Shown here one piece after another: positions 51,297 to 60,347 of a stretch of DNA of 64,000 bases. A program made the position numbers and the translations under genes. Each line of letters begins with the position of its first letter. Within the stretch, counting starts at the first letter, position 1. The stretch lies in assembly GCA_949289295.1 (NCBI GenBank), contig CASENM010000041.1:1-64000 (forward strand), read 5' to 3'. The notes under the pieces are model-generated. The model saw only the letters and a program-made list of their open reading frames with translations, made no database searches and had not been told where the DNA came from. This stretch comes from an uncultured Bacteroides sp. (GTDB taxonomy: Bacteria > Bacteroidota > Bacteroidia > Bacteroidales > Bacteroidaceae).

Positions 51297-53258
51297 ATGC
51301 ATAAATATCTTGGTATGGCTGCCGCCATGTTGGCAGCACAATTACTATTCTCCTGTTCGGAAGACGAACTGGGTTGCGCCGACCCGGATTACGGGCAGAT
51401 TGTGGCACACATAGACCAGCCCGTCACCACGCGCACTGCCGTAGGCGATGCGGTGGACGGAACAAACGCGGTGGGCATTGCATGGACAGACGGTGACGAA
51501 ATCGGCGTGTTCGATGCATCGGGCGCTGTGCAGAAACGCTATGCCAAAGTGGGCCAAGGCACGGCGGCTACGGCTGCTTTTGCCGCATCCGGCACAACAG
51601 CTTTCAACCAGCCGGTCTATGCCTATTATCCGTACGGCGATGACAATGCATCGCACAACGTCCGTTCACTTGTCGGCACACTGCCGGCTGTCCAGAATAT
51701 AGGTGACGGTACGTTGCACGGCGACTACAAAATCGGTCGTTCCACGACACCGGCTGCGGATGGAGGCTACGAATTTGAGTTCCGTCACCTCTTCTCGCTG
51801 GCACGCATCACCGTCGATGCAACCGGCACACCGCTGCAAGGCGAAACGCTGAAGAGCCTTACGGTGAGTGTCAGCCGTGGAGGAGCAGGCGTTTCTGTTG
51901 CCGGAGACTTCACTTTCAGTGCGGAAGACGGCAGTTGGACACAGACCGGCGAAGGACAGAGCTCCATTACCCTCGAATGGGGTGAAAATGCTCCCTCCCT
52001 CGAACAGCCGCAGACCTGCTACATGAGCCTTTTCCCGCTCGTCCGGACGGGTGACCTTTTCACCATCACGGCCACCACGGACAGCTATTTGGCAGAGTTC
52101 ACGGCCGCCAGTCTTACGAACTTCTCTGCCGAGCAAATCTATACCTTCCCCGTGACGCTCAGCAAGTATGAGTCCATCAAGATATATGACAGCGAGGGAT
52201 CTGTGGTGCAAGGCAAGTTCACCTGCGCCGCGCTCAATGTGGACGGGTTGCCAAGCATCATTAATAGCGGAGGCCCCGGCGCAGACGGCACGTCGACCCT
52301 TGGCCGCATCATGAACGGACTGGGCTATGACTTCATTGCCGTGAGCGAGGACTTTGACTATCACGATGAGCTGGCCAATGCAATGACCGATTACAATGCT
52401 GGTACTAACCGAAAGGTTACGGTGTGGAACACTGTCGGAAAAAACAACACCGACGGCCTCGGTTTCTTCTGGAAGAAAGACGGCATCACCGCCACAGGTG
52501 AAACCATGGTGGAGTTCAATGATGCATACGGTGGACTGACCGGAGGTGCCAACACGCTGATAGCGAAAGGTTTCCGCCATTATGTGGTGACGGTGGCCGA
52601 GGGCGTGGAAATAGATGTCTACATCACCCACATGAATACGTATAGCGGCGAGGGCAATACCGAGGATAAGAACGAATGGGTGGCAGCCCAGCTCTCGCAG
52701 TTGCGCCAGATGCGTGATTACGTGGTAAAACAGGCCCGGGCAAACAACCGTCCCGCCATCATCATGGGCGACACCAACATGCGCTACACCCGTCACCAAA
52801 TAGTTGACAACCTGATGATCCCTGTGACAAACGAGGGCTTGCAGATTGCCGATCCGTGGGTGGAACTGTGGCGCGGCGGCGTATACCCGACGTGGAACAC
52901 CAAGTCACTGATGATACGCTCCAAATTCGCGGGAGACAACGAGAACGACATCCTGTGCGCGGACGACCAGCGCGGCGAAGTGGTGGACAAGATGTGGTAC
53001 ATCAACGTGCCGGATGCCCCGTTACAGTTGAAAGCCATAAGCTGCATGAACAATGTGGACGACTTCAAGAAGAACACCGAACAAGTGTCGTATTCAGGTG
53101 TGACTGTGGAAGATGAGAACGGCAACCTCCAGTACAACCAGACCGTGAGTTACACCAGGGTGAACGGGATAGCCGACCACTTCCCCGTGGTGGTAAGTTT
53201 TGAGTACACTTATGCTGAAGGAAACCAGTCTGCCACCGGTAGCGGAACAGAGAAATAA
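51297..53258 (+). CDS. Fimbrillin-like lipoprotein with an EEP (sphingomyelinase/DNase I-like) domain
   Basis: A 653-residue lipoprotein: signal and lipobox LLFSCSE, a fimbrillin-like N-terminal domain (TRTAVGDAVDGTNAVGIAWTDGDEIGVFDASG; FEFRHLFSLARITVDATG), then an EEP domain from about 310. The EEP motifs are intact: AALNVDGLPS, the Glu in AVSEDFDY, GDTNMR (Asp492, Asn494) and ADHFPVV (Asp627-His628). It may be an active surface phosphodiesterase; the substrate is unknown. ATG 51297 starts the signal peptide; the longer frame overlaps the previous gene. It lies 119 bp after the PI-PLC-like fusion. Confidence 0.78.
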   Translation: MHKYLGMAAAMLAAQLLFSCSEDELGCADPDYGQIVAHIDQPVTTRTAVGDAVDGTNAVGIAWTDGDEIGVFDASGAVQKRYAKVGQGTAATAAFAASGTTAFNQPVYAYYPYGDDNASHNVRSLVGTLPAVQNIGDGTLHGDYKIGRSTTPAADGGYEFEFRHLFSLARITVDATGTPLQGETLKSLTVSVSRGGAGVSVAGDFTFSAEDGSWTQTGEGQSSITLEWGENAPSLEQPQTCYMSLFPLVRTGDLFTITATTDSYLAEFTAASLTNFSAEQIYTFPVTLSKYESIKIYDSEGSVVQGKFTCAALNVDGLPSIINSGGPGADGTSTLGRIMNGLGYDFIAVSEDFDYHDELANAMTDYNAGTNRKVTVWNTVGKNNTDGLGFFWKKDGITATGETMVEFNDAYGGLTGGANTLIAKGFRHYVVTVAEGVEIDVYITHMNTYSGEGNTEDKNEWVAAQLSQLRQMRDYVVKQARANNRPAIIMGDTNMRYTRHQIVDNLMIPVTNEGLQIADPWVELWRGGVYPTWNTKSLMIRSKFAGDNENDILCADDQRGEVVDKMWYINVPDAPLQLKAISCMNNVDDFKKNTEQVSYSGVTVEDENGNLQYNQTVSYTRVNGIADHFPVVVSFEYTYAEGNQSATGSGTEK

Positions 53259-53282
53259 TTAACAAACAAACAGAAAACCAAT

Positions 53283-54518
53283 ATGATTAAAAGAACATTC
53301 GTTGCAGTTCTTGCCATGATGACTGCAAGCGCGGCTTTTTCACAAGCCCAAGATGACACTGTACTTGAAGAAACAGTAGAATACAGCGACAGCCGGCATA
53401 GAGTGGAGACCAACAGCTTCTGGAGCAACTGGTTTGTCAGCCTAGGAGCCGGAGGCCAGGTATATTTCGGAGACCATGACCGGCAGGCTTCGTTCGGCGA
53501 ACGTATCTCGCCGGCACTCGACATTGCCGTAGGCAAATGGTTCTCGCCGGAAATCGGTGTACGGCTGATGTATAACGGCTTGTCGGCAAGAGGAGCGACA
53601 CAAGATGTCAACGGCTTGCAGGGGCCTCATTCCACAGGAGATGCCATCAGCGGGAAGCCGTGGGACGATTACTGGCTGAGAAAACAGAAGTTCAATTACT
53701 TCAATTTCCAGATTGACGCCATGTTCAACTTCTCAAATCTTATCTGCGGATATAACGAGAATCGGGTGTACAACTGTAGTCCCTATGTGGGATTGGGCGT
53801 CATGAGAGTGAGTGACGAGCCTAAGAAAGCTTCTGTGGCCGGCCACTTCGGCGTCATGAATTCATTCCGCCTCAATTCGGCATGGGATTTGAATCTTGAC
53901 TTGCGCGGAACATTGGTGGAAGACGGTTTGGACGGCGAATCAGACGGACGTGGAGGCGAAGGCATGTTGTCGGTTACTGTCGGAGTGACCTACAAGTTCA
54001 AGCCGCGCGGTTGGAACCGGGGCAAAACCATTGTCCGCAAAATATACAACAATGCGGAAATCAACGCCATGCAAGAGAAGATGAACCGCATGCAGAAAGA
54101 AATGAACCGGATGAATGAAGAGAAAGCTCGCCTGAAAGAAGCGGTTGCACAGAATGACAAGGAAAAGACGCAGACCATCGTGAAGCAGATCATTTCTTCC
54201 AATCTTATCGTGTTCCCGATAGGCAAGACTACCTTGTCGAACCAGGCTCGCGTGAACCTCGGCATGATGTCTGAAGTCATCAAATTGGGTGACGCTTCGG
54301 CCGTGTACACCATTACCGGATATGCGGATGCCGGAACGGGCAGCAAAGAGGTCAATGAACGTCTGAGCAAGGCCCGTGCAGAAGCCGTTTACGATTGTCT
54401 TGTCAACGAGTTCGGCGTAAAGGAATCGCAGCTCAAGATTGATTACAAGGGCGGCGTGGACAACATGTTCTACGATGACCCGCGCATGAGCCGTACGGTT
54501 ATCCTGACAAGCAAGTAA
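53283..54518 (+). CDS. OmpA family outer-membrane protein
   Basis: A 411-residue protein: signal peptide (to about SAAFSQA), an N-terminal eight-stranded-barrel-like domain (NWFVSLGAGGQVYFGDHDRQ; YVGLGVMRVSD; TVGVTYKFKPRG), and a coiled-coil linker around 257-290 (MQEKMNRMQKEMNRMNEEKARLKEAV). A C-terminal OmpA peptidoglycan-binding domain follows (IVFPIGKTTLSNQARVNLG; ITGYADAGTGSKEVNERLSKARAEAVYDCLV; SRTVILTSK). It probably anchors the surface assembly to peptidoglycan. It is the last gene of the locus, 24 bp after the EEP fusion, ending at a terminator. Confidence 0.9.
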   Translation: MIKRTFVAVLAMMTASAAFSQAQDDTVLEETVEYSDSRHRVETNSFWSNWFVSLGAGGQVYFGDHDRQASFGERISPALDIAVGKWFSPEIGVRLMYNGLSARGATQDVNGLQGPHSTGDAISGKPWDDYWLRKQKFNYFNFQIDAMFNFSNLICGYNENRVYNCSPYVGLGVMRVSDEPKKASVAGHFGVMNSFRLNSAWDLNLDLRGTLVEDGLDGESDGRGGEGMLSVTVGVTYKFKPRGWNRGKTIVRKIYNNAEINAMQEKMNRMQKEMNRMNEEKARLKEAVAQNDKEKTQTIVKQIISSNLIVFPIGKTTLSNQARVNLGMMSEVIKLGDASAVYTITGYADAGTGSKEVNERLSKARAEAVYDCLVNEFGVKESQLKIDYKGGVDNMFYDDPRMSRTVILTSK

Positions 54519-54589
54519 ATCATTGTTCTGCCGGAGAACATTCAAGACCTGCCATAACAGCAGGCATACCATTCAGTATTTTTATTGTC

Positions 54590-54639
54590 AGCATCCTCCT
54601 TCCACACTGAACAAGTGGGGCAGGGGGATGCTTTTTTTT
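54590..54639 (+). terminator. Rho-independent terminator after the OmpA gene
   Basis: AGCATCCTCC (54590-54599) pairs with GGGGGATGCT (54623-54632) with one mismatch, and a run of eight T residues ends at 54639. It marks the end of the capsule/surface locus. From 54640 to 54789 I see nothing recognisable. Confidence 0.78.
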
Positions 54640-54789
54640 GCGGTTGTTCCAAACACGGCAGACGTGGCATCATTGTCTGATTGACTAATTACAATAGCTG
54701 TTCGCCCCAAATTGAGTAACAAACAAAAAGATATAGTGAACTTTTGCAGTGTACCTGGAAGTAGTTGAAGGAAGCCTTCGGTTTGGAAA

Positions 54790-54888
54790 CTAGAAATGGA
54801 AGTCGTAACCGACACTGAGGATATTTGTCCTGGTAAACCGTGTAGAAACAGATAGGCGGTAACCCCTTTGCCTATAAGGGATTACCGC
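54790..54888 (-). pseudogene. C-terminal remnant of an outer-membrane barrel protein
   Basis: On the minus strand a short open stretch ends TNILSVGYDFHF then stop at 54790. The alternating aromatic pattern with terminal Phe is the classic last strand of an outer-membrane beta-barrel. Upstream it runs into the ppdK terminator hairpin, so only about 20-32 codons survive. It suggests a deletion at the junction between the surface locus and ppdK. A chance frame is possible. Confidence 0.4.
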
Positions 54889-54892
54889 CTAT
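54852..54892 (-). terminator. Strong hairpin terminator of ppdK
   Basis: ATAGGCGGTAA (54852-54862) pairs perfectly with TTACCGCCTAT (54882-54892), with an inner CCCTT/AAGGG arm. It lies just downstream of the leftward ppdK gene. Confidence 0.75.
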
Positions 54893-54915
54893 TTATGATA
54901 GTTAGCTATTCTGCG

Positions 54916-57636
54916 TCAACCTTCAATGGCAGCCTGCGCCGCAGCCAGACGTGCGATAGGCACGCGGAACGGAGAGCAGCTTACATAATTCAGTCCCACC
55001 TTGTCACAGAACTTCACGGATGAAGGTTCGCCTCCGTGTTCGCCACAGATACCGCATTTCAGTTCGGGACGTACGGAACGGCCTTTCTCTACCGCCATCT
55101 TGATGAGCTGGCCCACACCGTTCTGGTCGAGCACCTGGAACGGGTCTACCTTCAAGATCTTCTTTTCCAGATAAACCGGCAAGAAAGTGGCGATATCATC
55201 ACGAGAATAACCGAATGTCATCTGCGTCAAGTCGTTGGTTCCGAATGAGAAGTATTCTGCATGAGAAGCAATGCGGTTGGCGGTCAGGGCGGCACGCGGA
55301 ATTTCAATCATCGTACCTACCTTGAACGGAACCTCGATGCCTTCCTGTTCAAATACTCTCTTGGCAGTTGAGCGGATAATCTTTTCCTGAGCTTCAAATT
55401 CGTACAGGATACCGATGAGCGGAACCATGATTTCAGGATGCGGGTCGTAACCTTCCTTCTTCAGTTCGCAAGCTGCACCCAGAATGGCTTCTGTCTGCAT
55501 CTCGGTGATTTCCGGATAAGTATTTCCCAGACGGCATCCACGGTGACCCAACATCGGGTTATGTTCGCAGAGGCTGTCTACACGCTGACGGATGTATTCA
55601 ACCGTTACGCCCATAGCTTCCGCCATTTCTTCCTGACCCTTCTGATCGTGCGGAACGAACTCATGCAAAGGCGGGTCAAGCAGACGTACGTTTACCGGAT
55701 AGCCGTCCATTGCCTTGAAGATGCCCTTGAAGTCATTCTTCTGGTAAGGCAGCAGTTTGGCCAGAGCCTTCTTGCGGCCTGCTTCGTCCGGAGCCAGAAT
55801 CATTTCGCGCATGGCAACAATCTTCTGGTTTTCGAAGAACATGTGTTCCGTACGGCAAAGACCGATACCTACAGCACCGAACTTGCGTGCCACTTCAGCA
55901 TCGTGCGGAGTGTCGGCGTTGGTGCGAACCTGCAGACGGGTATATTTGTTGCACAGATCCATCAGTTTCGCGAAGTTGCCGGATACTTCGGCAGCTCTTG
56001 TCGGAACTTCTCCCTGATAAACCTCGCCTGTACTACCGTTCAGTGAGATGTAGTCGCCTTCTTTCAGTACCACACCTTCGATTTCCACTGTGCGGGCCTT
56101 ATAGTCTACGTTGATGGCACCTGCACCTGATACGCAGCATTTACCCATACCGCGAGCAACTACGGCTGCGTGTGAAGTCATACCTCCACGGGCTGTCAGG
56201 ATACCTTCTGCCACTGTCATACCTGCCAAGTCTTCAGGAGAAGTCTCGATACGTACCATGACTACGCGGTGTCCGTCAGCACGCCATTTGGCTGCATCTT
56301 CAGCAAAGAAGACAATCTGTCCGCAGGCAGCGCCCGGAGAAGCGGGAAGACCGCGTGTCAACACCTTCGCGTTGCGGAGTTCTTCCTTGTCGAATACGGG
56401 GTGGAGCAGTTCGTCGAGTTTGTTCGGTTCACAACGCATCACCGCTGTCTTTTCATCAATCAGACCCTGTTCGAGCATTTCCATGGCGATACGTACCATT
56501 GCAGCGCCTGTACGCTTTCCGTTACGTGTCTGCAGGAACCACAGTTTTCCTTCCTGTACGGTAAATTCCATATCCTGCATGTCATGGTAGTGGTTTTCGA
56601 GTTTGGTCTGCAGTGCGTCAAGTTCCTTGTAGATTTCCGGCATAGCCTCTTCCATAGAAGGATATTTGCTTGCACGTTCCTCTTCAGAAATGCCCTGCAG
56701 CTCAGCCCAACGCTGAGAACCGATCTTGGTGATCTGCTGCGGAGTACGGATACCGGCCACCACGTCTTCACCCTGTGCGTTGATCAGATATTCACCGTTG
56801 AAAAGGTCTTCGCCGGTAGCGGCATCGCGTGAGAAGCAAACGCCTGTAGCAGAAGTGTCACCCATGTTACCGAATACCATGGCCTGTACGTTGACAGCAG
56901 TTCCCCATTCAGCCGGTATTCCTTCCATTTTACGATAAAGGATGGCACGTTCGTTCATCCATGAGTCGAATACAGCGCAGATGGCACCCCAAAGCTGTTC
57001 GTAGGCGCTGTCCGGGAATTCTTTTCCTGTCTGGGTCTTAACGGCTTCCTTGAAGCGTTTTACCAGTTCCTTCAGGTCAGCGACTTCCAGTTCGTTGTCC
57101 AGGCGTACGCCTTTTGCTTTCTTGACATCCTCGATGATGGCCTCAAACGGGTCGATGTCATCTTTATTGGCCGGTTTCATGCCCAGCACCACATCACCGT
57201 ACATCTGTACGAAACGGCGGTAAGAATCCCATGCGAAACGTTCGTTGCCCGTCTTGCGTGCCAGACCGGCCACCACGTCATCATTCAGACCCAGATTCAG
57301 AATCGTATCCATCATACCCGGCATGGAAGCGCGGGCGCCTGAACGTACAGATACAAGCAAGGGATTTTCCACATCGCCGAATTTAGATTTCATCAGAGTT
57401 TCAATGCCGGCGATGGATTTTTCCACATCTTCTTTCAGCAGAGCCACCACGTCGTCTTTGCCTTTCTCGAAATATTCGTTGCAGACTTCTGTCGTGATGG
57501 TGAAACCCGGGGGTACAGGTACGCCGATAAGGTTCATTTCAGCAAGGTTGGCACCTTTACCGCCAAGCAAGTTTCTCATGTCCGCTCTACCTTCAGCTTG
57601 TCCGTTACCGAAGGTGTACACTCTTTTTGTTTCCAT
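54916..57636 (-). CDS. ppdK: Pyruvate, phosphate dikinase
   Basis: A 906-residue cytoplasmic enzyme converting pyruvate, ATP and phosphate to phosphoenolpyruvate, AMP and pyrophosphate, and the reverse. The ATP-grasp N-terminal domain starts VYTFGNGQAEGRADMRNLLGGKGANLAEM. The phospho-carrier His lies in TARGGMTSHAAVVARGMGKCCVSG. The C-terminal PEP/pyruvate barrel carries FGTNDLTQMTFGYSRDD and the catalytic Cys region CGICGEHGGEP. The length is normal for the family. The gene is monocistronic with a well-formed promoter. It is a core chromosomal gene bounding the capsule locus. Confidence 0.96.
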   Translation of the reverse strand: METKRVYTFGNGQAEGRADMRNLLGGKGANLAEMNLIGVPVPPGFTITTEVCNEYFEKGKDDVVALLKEDVEKSIAGIETLMKSKFGDVENPLLVSVRSGARASMPGMMDTILNLGLNDDVVAGLARKTGNERFAWDSYRRFVQMYGDVVLGMKPANKDDIDPFEAIIEDVKKAKGVRLDNELEVADLKELVKRFKEAVKTQTGKEFPDSAYEQLWGAICAVFDSWMNERAILYRKMEGIPAEWGTAVNVQAMVFGNMGDTSATGVCFSRDAATGEDLFNGEYLINAQGEDVVAGIRTPQQITKIGSQRWAELQGISEEERASKYPSMEEAMPEIYKELDALQTKLENHYHDMQDMEFTVQEGKLWFLQTRNGKRTGAAMVRIAMEMLEQGLIDEKTAVMRCEPNKLDELLHPVFDKEELRNAKVLTRGLPASPGAACGQIVFFAEDAAKWRADGHRVVMVRIETSPEDLAGMTVAEGILTARGGMTSHAAVVARGMGKCCVSGAGAINVDYKARTVEIEGVVLKEGDYISLNGSTGEVYQGEVPTRAAEVSGNFAKLMDLCNKYTRLQVRTNADTPHDAEVARKFGAVGIGLCRTEHMFFENQKIVAMREMILAPDEAGRKKALAKLLPYQKNDFKGIFKAMDGYPVNVRLLDPPLHEFVPHDQKGQEEMAEAMGVTVEYIRQRVDSLCEHNPMLGHRGCRLGNTYPEITEMQTEAILGAACELKKEGYDPHPEIMVPLIGILYEFEAQEKIIRSTAKRVFEQEGIEVPFKVGTMIEIPRAALTANRIASHAEYFSFGTNDLTQMTFGYSRDDIATFLPVYLEKKILKVDPFQVLDQNGVGQLIKMAVEKGRSVRPELKCGICGEHGGEPSSVKFCDKVGLNYVSCSPFRVPIARLAAAQAAIEG

Positions 57637-57692
57637 TTCGTTCTCTAAGATTTATTAGGTTATAAATGTTTTCCATTCAAATTAGACTGACG

Positions 57693-57723
57693 CAAATTTA
57701 TGCATTATTTGTTATATTTCAAA
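57693..57723 (-). promoter_or_regulatory. Promoter of ppdK
   Basis: On the minus strand: -33 TTTG (57723-57720), exactly 19 bp, then -7 TAAATTTG (57700-57693). This is the best full match to the Bacteroidota sigma-ABfr consensus in the window. It leaves a leader of about 50 nt before the ATG at 57636. Confidence 0.82.
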
Positions 57724-57815
57724 TACACGACAGGTGTTATTTGACATGTTTTGCAATATGGACTTGCCAAAATTAACTTCTTTTCATTTATTGGCAATAT
57801 ATGGCGAAAAATAGT

Positions 57816-57823
57816 TACCTTTG
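57816..57823 (+). promoter_or_regulatory. Putative promoter of rlmD
   Basis: -7 box TACCTTTG, with TTGG at 57791-57794 at about 21 bp spacing as a -33 candidate; 29 bp before the GTG start at 57853. Confidence 0.6.
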
Positions 57824-57852
57824 CCGGCGAACTTTGATTTAGAAAAACGAAC

Positions 57853-59280
57853 GTGGCAAGAAAGAAAAAAGAACTTCCTTTACTCGAGAAGGTAACGATA
57901 ACGGATGTGGCCGCCGAAGGAAAGGCGTTGGCCAGGGTGAACGATTTGGTAGTGTTTGTGCCGTATGTGGTGCCGGGCGATGTGGTCGACTTGCAGGTGA
58001 AGCGCAAGAAGAACCATTATGCGGAAGCTGTGGCCGTGAATTTTCATGAGCGGTCGCCGCTGCGCACGGAGCCGTTCTGCCAGCATTTCGGCGTATGCGG
58101 GGGATGCAAATGGCAATGTCTGGCATACGGCGAGCAGCTGAAATACAAGCAGAAGCAGGTGCTGGACAACCTGACGCGTATAGGCAAAGTGGAACTGCCT
58201 GAATTCCGGCCCATTCTCGGCTCGGAGAAAACCCGTTTCTACCGCAACAAGCTTGAGTTTACATTCTCCGACAAGCGCTGGCTCACGGAAGAGGAGGTGA
58301 GGCAGGATGTGAAGTACGAGCAGATGAATGCGGTGGGATTCCATATTCCCGGCGCGTTCGACAAGGTGCTGGCCATTGAGAAATGCTGGCTGCAGGACGA
58401 CATCTCCAACCGGATCCGCAACGCAATCCGGGACTACGCCTACGCGCATGACTATTCTTTCTTCAATCTCCGCACGCAGGAAGGGCTGCTCCGCAACATG
58501 ATGGTGCGCACGTCGTCGACCGGCGAGCTGATGGTGCTGCTGCAATGCAAGGTGACATCCGACGGGGATCTGGAGAGGATGAAGACCTTGCTGCAGTTTG
58601 TGGCCGACGAGTTCCCTCAGATTACATCGCTTCTCTATGTCATCAACAACAAGTGCAACGATACAATCGGCGACCTCGATGTGGAAGTGTTCAGAGGCAC
58701 CGACCATATCTATGAGGAAATGGAAGGGCTGCGCTTCAAGATCGGGCCGAAATCGTTTTATCAGACCAATTCGGAACAGGCCTATAATTTATATAAGGTG
58801 GCGCGCGAGTTTGCCGGACTTACAGGCAATGAGCTGGTGTACGACCTCTATACCGGAACGGGGACCATCGCCAATTTCGTGTCGCGCCAGGCCAGGAAAG
58901 TGATCGGCATCGAATATGTGCCGGAAGCTATCGAAGACGCGAAAGTGAATTCAGCCGTCAATGGAATCGGCAACACCCTCTTCTTTGCAGGCGACATGAA
59001 GGACATCCTGACACAGGATTTCATCAACGTACACGGACGTCCTGATGTAATCATTACCGATCCTCCCCGGGCCGGAATGCATGGAGACGTAATCGACGTG
59101 ATACTGTTTGCCGAACCCCGGCGGATTGTATATGTGAGCTGCAACCCGGCCACTCAGGCACGCGACCTTCAGCTGCTCGACTGCAAATACCGTGTGACTG
59201 CCGTCCAGCCGGTCGACATGTTCCCGCATACACATCATGTAGAGAATGTGGTGTTGCTGGAGAAGAGGATGTCGGACTGA
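57853..59280 (+). CDS. rlmD: 23S rRNA (uracil-5-)-methyltransferase RlmD-like
   Basis: A 475-residue RumA/RlmD/TrmA-type methyltransferase. A TRAM domain (KVTITDVAAEGKALARVNDLVVFVPYVVPGDVVDLQVKRKK) is followed by an Fe-S cysteine cluster (CQHFGVCGGCKWQCL). The SAM domain has LVYDLYTGTGTIANFVSR and the catalytic Cys in VYVSCNPATQARDL near the C-terminus. It makes 5-methyluridine in 23S rRNA or tRNA; the family includes several paralogues, so the exact site is inferred. The start is GTG at 57853, since no ATG precedes the TRAM domain. Confidence 0.88.
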   Translation: MARKKKELPLLEKVTITDVAAEGKALARVNDLVVFVPYVVPGDVVDLQVKRKKNHYAEAVAVNFHERSPLRTEPFCQHFGVCGGCKWQCLAYGEQLKYKQKQVLDNLTRIGKVELPEFRPILGSEKTRFYRNKLEFTFSDKRWLTEEEVRQDVKYEQMNAVGFHIPGAFDKVLAIEKCWLQDDISNRIRNAIRDYAYAHDYSFFNLRTQEGLLRNMMVRTSSTGELMVLLQCKVTSDGDLERMKTLLQFVADEFPQITSLLYVINNKCNDTIGDLDVEVFRGTDHIYEEMEGLRFKIGPKSFYQTNSEQAYNLYKVAREFAGLTGNELVYDLYTGTGTIANFVSRQARKVIGIEYVPEAIEDAKVNSAVNGIGNTLFFAGDMKDILTQDFINVHGRPDVIITDPPRAGMHGDVIDVILFAEPRRIVYVSCNPATQARDLQLLDCKYRVTAVQPVDMFPHTHHVENVVLLEKRMSD

Positions 59281-59312
59281 TTTTTCCACTGAAAGACAAA
59301 GCAAATAAAAAT

Positions 59313-60242
59313 ATGTTTAAGAAGGACAAGAATGACGGCAGCCGCTTCAAAGCACGGGCCGCTGCCAAATATACTGTTTTCAACGTGAGCGAGCCGGACG
59401 AACTGATGGCTTTTCTCATGAAGAAGATGGCGGGGATAAGCCGTACCCGTGTCAAGACACTGCTGTCGAAACGGGTCGTACTGGTAGACAACAACATACA
59501 GACAAGACATGATTTTCCGTTGCTGCCGGGTATGAAGGTACAGGTGAGCCGCGAAAAGCACAACAGGGAGTTCAGGAATCCGATGCTGAAGCTGCTCTAT
59601 GAAGACGCGTATCTGATTGTGGTAGAAAAAAAAGAGGGGCTCCTGTCGGTGGCTACCGAACGCCAGAAGGAGCGCACCGCCCAGCATATCCTCAATGAAT
59701 ACGTGAAGCGCGAGCACCGCAACAACCGCATTTATGTGGTGCACCGTCTCGACCGGGAGACATCGGGCATCATGATGTATGCCAAGGATGAAATGACCCA
59801 GCACAAACTGCGCGACAACTGGCATGACATCGTGACCGACCGCCGCTATGTGGCAGTGGTGACGGGGGAAATGGAAAAGGACCAGGGGACCGTGGAGTCA
59901 TGGCTCACGGACCGCAAGCTGTATGTCAGTTCTTCCGACTATGACGACGGCGGGAAATATGCGCTGACACACTACCGTACCATCAAACGGGCCAACGGAT
60001 ATTCGCTGGTGGAGCTTCAGCTGGAAACGGGGCGGAAAAACCAGATTCGTGTCCACATGCAGCTGCTGGGACATCCTGTGGCAGGCGACGGACGGTATGG
60101 CTGCGAGACAGACCCGTTGGGCAGGATGGCCTTGCATGCGTTCAAGCTTTGTTTCCGTCATCCGGTCACCGGGGAGCTGATGGAATTCGAGACGCCTTAT
60201 CCGGCTTCGTTCAAGAAACTGGTTCTGAAACGGAATGCATAA
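59313..60242 (+). CDS. RluA family pseudouridine synthase
   Basis: A 309-residue enzyme making pseudouridine in rRNA or tRNA. An N-terminal S4-type domain (LMAFLMKKMAGISRTRVKTLLSKRVVLVDN) precedes the RluA catalytic motif VHRLDRETSGIMMYAKD with the catalytic Asp. LETGRKNQIRVHMQLLGHPVAGDGRYG follows, as in RluD/RluC. The gene begins 32 bp after rlmD, so the two RNA-modification genes probably share a transcript. Confidence 0.9.
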   Translation: MFKKDKNDGSRFKARAAAKYTVFNVSEPDELMAFLMKKMAGISRTRVKTLLSKRVVLVDNNIQTRHDFPLLPGMKVQVSREKHNREFRNPMLKLLYEDAYLIVVEKKEGLLSVATERQKERTAQHILNEYVKREHRNNRIYVVHRLDRETSGIMMYAKDEMTQHKLRDNWHDIVTDRRYVAVVTGEMEKDQGTVESWLTDRKLYVSSSDYDDGGKYALTHYRTIKRANGYSLVELQLETGRKNQIRVHMQLLGHPVAGDGRYGCETDPLGRMALHAFKLCFRHPVTGELMEFETPYPASFKKLVLKRNA

Positions 60243-60347
60243 TCCGCAAACATACTTTGAAATCTGTATAATATAGGAATCCAGGGGCAGTCGCTGAGTT
60301 CCGCCGGATTGCCGCTGGACCCGATTGAATTTTGATTATCTGTTTTT

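Noticed and set aside
51297..53258. Calling the EEP fusion a sphingomyelinase toxin
   Set aside because: The EEP motifs are shared by DNases, phosphatases and sphingomyelinases; nothing visible fixes the substrate.
54640..54790. A small RNA in the gap before ppdK
   Set aside because: I found no promoter box plus terminator pair that would define one.
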